Virus record (IMG/VR): IMGVR_UViG_3300044816_000064
Coordinates: 1 to 41,523 of that record
Source: a virus
Length of the DNA: 41,523 bases
Reading direction: 5' to 3' (one strand)
Shown here: one piece after another, positions 38,434 through 41,523 of the stretch
Position numbering within the stretch: position 1 is the stretch's first letter
Layout: the number at the start of each line of letters is the position of its first letter
Program-made: the position numbers and the translations under genes
Notes under the pieces: generated by a model
What the model was told of the DNA's origin: nothing
Seen by the model: only the letters and a program-made list of their open reading frames with translations
The model's database searches: none

Positions 38434-38628
38434 TCAGGCCGCTTCTTTGCGCGGCGAAACGGGCTCGTATCCGTAGGGCTCTGGATAGACGAAGTAATGC
38501 GCGTTGTCGCAGCCGTAGCGCGTTCTGCCAGCCTGTGTCTCGCCCAACTTGCCCTTGAGCTGGTACGCCGCCAACTTGCAATAGGGGCACGTCACGGCAA
38601 GGGGCGCGGGCTTCATTGAGTTTTTCAT
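38434..38628 (-). CDS. Small zinc-ribbon-like protein, 64 aa
   Basis: ATG at 38626-38628. TCPYCKLAAYQLKG at the start and YGCDNAHYFVYP later give a Cys/His set similar to small phage zinc ribbons. No named family recognised. Leftward operon, downstream of the methyltransferase. Confidence 0.62.
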   Translation of the reverse strand: MKNSMKPAPLAVTCPYCKLAAYQLKGKLGETQAGRTRYGCDNAHYFVYPEPYGYEPVSPRKEAA

Positions 38629-38651
38629 GTGAATAGTTCCTGTAGTTCCAT

Positions 38652-39686
38652 TCACTCGTTGGCGACCTTGGCGAACATCGGGGAGTCGCCCTGGATGCGC
38701 CGCTCGGCCATCGCCGCGTATTCGGGATTCAGCTCGATCAGGATCGCGTCTCGTTGCAAGCGATCCGCGACCAGGCCCGTAGTGCCAGCGCCGCCGAATG
38801 GGTCGAGCACCATGCCGCCCGGTGGGCACCCGGCGACGATGCAGATTTCCGCGAGGCGTTCTGGCATGACGGCGTAGTGGCCCTCGCGGTACTGCGCGGG
38901 CGAGATCCACCACACGGAGCGCAGATTCGATCCGGCCGCGACTTGATCGTCGCGCTCCATGGCATCCCATCGCTCGTTGAATCCGGCGTGCCGCCGCGTG
39001 TGCCCGCGCTGCTTGTCGCTGCGCTGGACGGCCTTCATCGTGCCGTTGGTCTTCGCTCCACCGTTGGCGCGGTCGGAGCCATCCTGGGCCTCTACGTTCT
39101 GCGCGAGGCGCGTTTCCGATGACGGCTGTAGCGGCGTGCGTGCGGCGTCGGCGTCGTACCAGTAGTCGTTATTCTTCGTGAACTGGAAGACGTACTCATG
39201 TGAGACGGTCGAGCGGTCGCGGACGCTCTCGGGCATCCCGTTCGGCTTCGCCCAGATGTTGCACTGCCGCAGATACCAACCCTCGGCCCGCATGGCGAAG
39301 GCGAGCATCCACGGCACGCCCACCAGATCTTTGTCCTTGTACCCGGCGGGCGGCGAGCGCCAGCCCTTGTTCGCCTTGACGTGCGCCCACGCCTCGCTGC
39401 GCTCCTCCATGAAGGATCCGCCGCCACCGTTGCCACCGGATGCCCACTTGTCCCCGATGTTGACCCAGCACGTCCCATCGGTCCGCAGCGCCCGACGAAC
39501 GTCCGCGAAGATGGCCGTCAGGCCGTCCACGTAAGCCTCTGGCGTCAGCTCGAGGCCAAGCTGCCCAGGGACGCCGTAATCGCGCTGGCGCCAGTAGGGC
39601 GGGCTGGTGACGACGCAGTTCACGCTCTCGTCCGGCAGTTCGGCCAGCCGGTCGCGCACATCACCTCGGAGGATTCGGACGGTCAT
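38652..39686 (-). CDS. Orphan DNA methyltransferase (beta-class N4/N6)
   Basis: 344 aa. The catalytic motif IV TSPPYWRQRDYG is near residue 27 and the AdoMet-binding motif I DPFGGAGTTG near residue 295, the order of beta-class amino-methyltransferases acting on N6-adenine or N4-cytosine. A target recognition region lies between them (residues about 110-260). No restriction gene adjoins, so it probably protects phage DNA. ATG at 39684-39686; a frame extending further upstream is not related. Leftward operon. Confidence 0.88.
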   Translation of the reverse strand: MTVRILRGDVRDRLAELPDESVNCVVTSPPYWRQRDYGVPGQLGLELTPEAYVDGLTAIFADVRRALRTDGTCWVNIGDKWASGGNGGGGSFMEERSEAWAHVKANKGWRSPPAGYKDKDLVGVPWMLAFAMRAEGWYLRQCNIWAKPNGMPESVRDRSTVSHEYVFQFTKNNDYWYDADAARTPLQPSSETRLAQNVEAQDGSDRANGGAKTNGTMKAVQRSDKQRGHTRRHAGFNERWDAMERDDQVAAGSNLRSVWWISPAQYREGHYAVMPERLAEICIVAGCPPGGMVLDPFGGAGTTGLVADRLQRDAILIELNPEYAAMAERRIQGDSPMFAKVANE

Positions 39687-39714
39687 CTGAATGGTATGTG
39701 GTGTGAACCGCAGT

Positions 39715-40038
39715 TCACAGCGCCGTGATGCGGCCGGAGCGCAGACCGGCGCAGATTGCGTCCAGCGTTGCGCCTTCATCGTTCTCGATCCACACGGAGA
39801 TGAAGCTGCCGCACGCGCCCAGCGCACTCCGAAACTCTTCGTAGGGGGAGTCCGCCACCAACTGAGCGCGACTGAACCCATGCGCGAGCATGGCGAAGCC
39901 CAGCGCACATGCACGGTCGCCGTCGAGCAGTTCCTTCTTGCCGTGCTTCAAGTCCGGGTTGGCTGCGCGTCCTGCCTCGATGAGGGCAGCGAGCTGATCG
40001 GCGATGGTGAGTGGCTTCGGTGCGGGCTCGAAGGGCAT
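39715..40038 (-). CDS. Small phage protein, 107 aa
   Basis: ATG with AAGGAGAT in front. Pro-rich start (MPFEPAPKPLTIADQLAALI), helical middle with ACALGFAMLAHGFSRAQLVA, and an acidic end. No family recognised. Confidence 0.65.
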   Translation of the reverse strand: MPFEPAPKPLTIADQLAALIEAGRAANPDLKHGKKELLDGDRACALGFAMLAHGFSRAQLVADSPYEEFRSALGACGSFISVWIENDEGATLDAICAGLRSGRITAL

Positions 40039-40070
40039 TGCTATCTCCTTGATTGAATTGAACGAGAAAT

Positions 40071-40307
40071 TCAGTGTTGCGCTTCGAGCACATGCCCGAT
40101 TTCGTGTCCGAGCTTCGCCAGCGCGCACACGTCGTTGAAGCGCGGCGGCGGGCCTTTCAGACGCACCAGGCACAACCTTTCGCCGTCCGTTGCGTAGCAG
40201 TCCGTCACGCCGTACTGGCCCCTCGGTTGCTCCGCATCGAATCGCCATGCGAGCCGCACGTTTCCTTGCGCGGCCATGGGCGTTTCGTTCGCGTACTCGG
40301 TCCTCAT
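40071..40307 (-). CDS. Small protein ending in an HEXXH motif, 78 aa
   Basis: ATG at 40305-40307 overlaps the stop of the preceding gene (ATGA). Beta-rich N-terminal half (GNVRLAWRFDAEQPRGQYGV), then LVRLKGPPPRFNDVCALAKL and a terminal GHEIGHVLEAQH. That gives HEXXH plus a third His six residues further on, the spacing of metzincin zinc sites. A tiny zinc metallopeptidase is possible, but the protein is very short and ends right at the motif. Confidence 0.6.
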   Translation of the reverse strand: MRTEYANETPMAAQGNVRLAWRFDAEQPRGQYGVTDCYATDGERLCLVRLKGPPPRFNDVCALAKLGHEIGHVLEAQH

Positions 40308-40537
40308 GTCGCACGCCACACCCGGAGTCGCGCAGCCCAACATTCCGTCGTCGGCGTCTCGGCGGGCGCGGGTGCAGGCGTAGGTGCGGGCCGCGCTCTT
40401 CGCGCCTTCAACTCCGCGTTGCCGCGCGCTTCCAGCCATCCGATAAGCGCCATCAGGGCTTCGTCGTCGATGTTCGGGAGCGCATCGACGAACGCTTGCA
40501 TCACGGAGAACTCGGTTTTCGCTCGCTTGGTGGACAT
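40304..40537 (-). CDS. Small protein with Pro/Ala linker, 77 aa
   Basis: ATG at 40535-40537. Helical start (SVMQAFVDALPNIDDEALMA), then an Ala/Pro-rich linker (RPAPTPAPAPAET) and a basic end. No family recognised. First gene after the recombinase. Confidence 0.6.
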   Translation of the reverse strand: MSTKRAKTEFSVMQAFVDALPNIDDEALMALIGWLEARGNAELKARRARPAPTPAPAPAETPTTECWAARLRVWRAT

Positions 40538-40552
40538 GGGGGCTTTCTTGGA

Positions 40553-41523
40553 TTAGTGCAACACTCGCGTGTCGTCCTGCAGGTCGGTGGGAAGTACGTG
40601 CGAATAAGTGCGCTCAATCATCGTGATCGTGTCGCCCAGCATCATTGCGACGCGATGGATTGGCGCTGGCGGAATGCCGCGGTCCTTGTCACCACGCAGC
40701 ATCCAGGTTGCTACCGTGTGACGCGCAACGTGACGCGCGACACCGCGCTCCTTGATGCCAATCCACGCCAGATCCCGTTTGCACTCGTGGTAAAAGCGAA
40801 CCCTGCGAGTAGCGCTTGCCTTTGCGGTTCACCACGAACGGGCAGGACGGGTCGCGGCGCGCGTAGGCAGTCTCAAGCCGGGGCAGAAGTGAGTCGTTGA
40901 TGAAGACCACCGCGCGGCGCTTGTTCTTGTAAACGACGCCCTCGCGGCGGTAGTCGATCGTGCGGCGCACGAGATCCACACGACTCCATTCGAGGTCGAG
41001 AATCGCGCCCGTTCTCGCTCCAGTCCCGAAGGCGAGCAGCCAGAACAGTTGCCGGGGACCGGGCTTCGGCAATAGCATCAGCTTGCGATGCTCCTCGCGC
41101 GTCAACCAGCGAAGGCGAGGCTGCGCTGCGGCTGGCATCTGGAAGGCCGGGAGCACCTTGTCCTTCCCGAGACGCTCTTCCTTGCGAGCATGGTTGAACG
41201 CCGCGAGGCCCATCGTCAGATGCTTGCGGGCTGTGGCGCTCGACACTCCACGGGCCAGTTCGCGCTCTACAACCGTCCGACCGTCGGCGCGGGTGAGCGT
41301 GATGCATTCACGATTGAGGCCGAGGGAGTCGATCCACGCACGGAAGGCGATCCAGGCGCGCTTGGCGTCACCGCCGGTCGGGACGCAATGCTCCCGCGTG
41401 TAGTCCACGAAGCAATCGAGCAGCGTGTACTTGCCATCGATGCGCGGGGGGGCGTAATCGACGCCCGGCACTAGCCAGCGTAGCTTTCCGCCGCGACCGT
41501 CGAAAAGACCAACGGCGTAGCTC
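40553..41523 (-). pseudogene. Second tyrosine recombinase, main part, frameshifted
   Basis: Continues the gene that starts at 129. The frame contains core-binding and early catalytic parts: LLAFGTGARTGAILDLEWSR (catalytic Arg in ARTGAIL) and VVYKNKRRAVVFINDS (Lys). Near 40815 the homology shifts by one base into another frame, which carries VARHVARHTVATWML (His-x-x-Arg) and MMLGDTITMIERTYSHV (Tyr) and ends at 40553. In the first frame translation ends at 40689 without the C-terminal catalytic residues. Either the gene is dead, or the shift is an error or is programmed. All catalytic motifs survive across the two frames, except that Gly-Asp replaces Gly-His. Confidence 0.8.
41397..41523. repeat. 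Terminal direct repeat, right copy
   Basis: Identical to bases 1-127; see the left copy. The two copies represent the same DNA on a circular map of 41,396 bp. Confidence 0.93.

Noticed and set aside
1-41523. CRISPR array
   Set aside because: No regularly spaced repeat with unique spacers; the only regular repeats are the short coding repeats near 8624.

Overview
The window looks like the complete genome of a temperate, short-tailed (podovirus-type) phage or prophage of a Gram-negative bacterium. The first 127 bases are repeated exactly at the right end (41397-41523), and a tyrosine recombinase gene reads straight across that join. The molecule is therefore circular or circularly permuted, with a unique length of 41,396 bp. 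The Gram-negative assignment rests on a nested Rz/Rz1-type spanin pair and two lipoproteins with lipoboxes. A betaproteobacterial host is only a guess from general gene style and high GC.

Layout is lambda-like and bidirectional around a control region at about 2.5-3.7 kb. A leftward repressor gene (2905-3318) is followed in the same transcript by a small lipoprotein gene and a terminator. A Cro-like gene (3422) faces the other way. Copies of a GTGGAC/GTCCAC motif overlap three deduced promoters (PL, PRM, PR), all placed so that their mRNAs would start at or next to the start codon. Rightward from PR come a terminator, a CII-like regulator, small genes, a replication initiator, a RecA-fold helicase and a DUF1064 nuclease-like protein. 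These are followed by the terminases, portal, zinc-ribbon protein, scaffold, capsid, tail-tube proteins, a GNAT acetyltransferase, ejection-type proteins, a PAPS-reductase-like PP-loop protein, a tail fibre, lysis genes and a large lipoprotein, ending at about 31.5 kb. Next is an attP that carries the 3' half of a tRNA-Lys(UUU), then the integrase.

Leftward from PL runs one long, tightly overlapping early operon: small genes, NinB, a YbcO/DUF1364 protein, the ERF annealing protein and a second tyrosine recombinase (frameshifted, spanning the join). It continues from the right end of the window with small genes, an orphan DNA methyltransferase, more small genes, the excisionase-like gene and the integrase at 31768-32772.

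Two segments interrupt this plan. (1) At 12032-13489, between a virion gene and the portal gene, lies a cassette bounded by perfect 22-bp inverted repeats. It holds a truncated IS1595-type transposase, a broken coiled-coil gene, an unrecognised gene and a complete class II tRNA with a leucine-type body but a UGG (proline) anticodon. (2) At about 34.9-38.2 kb a cargo block splits the leftward operon. It carries a short basic protein, a proteasome-like Ntn-hydrolase, an IS1-family transposase, and an ImmA/IrrE-type metallopeptidase paired with a membrane protein under its own promoter and terminator. The phage gene at its right edge seems to have lost its natural C-terminus. The odd tRNA cassette and the Ntn-hydrolase/ImmA cargo are the best candidates for undescribed biology.
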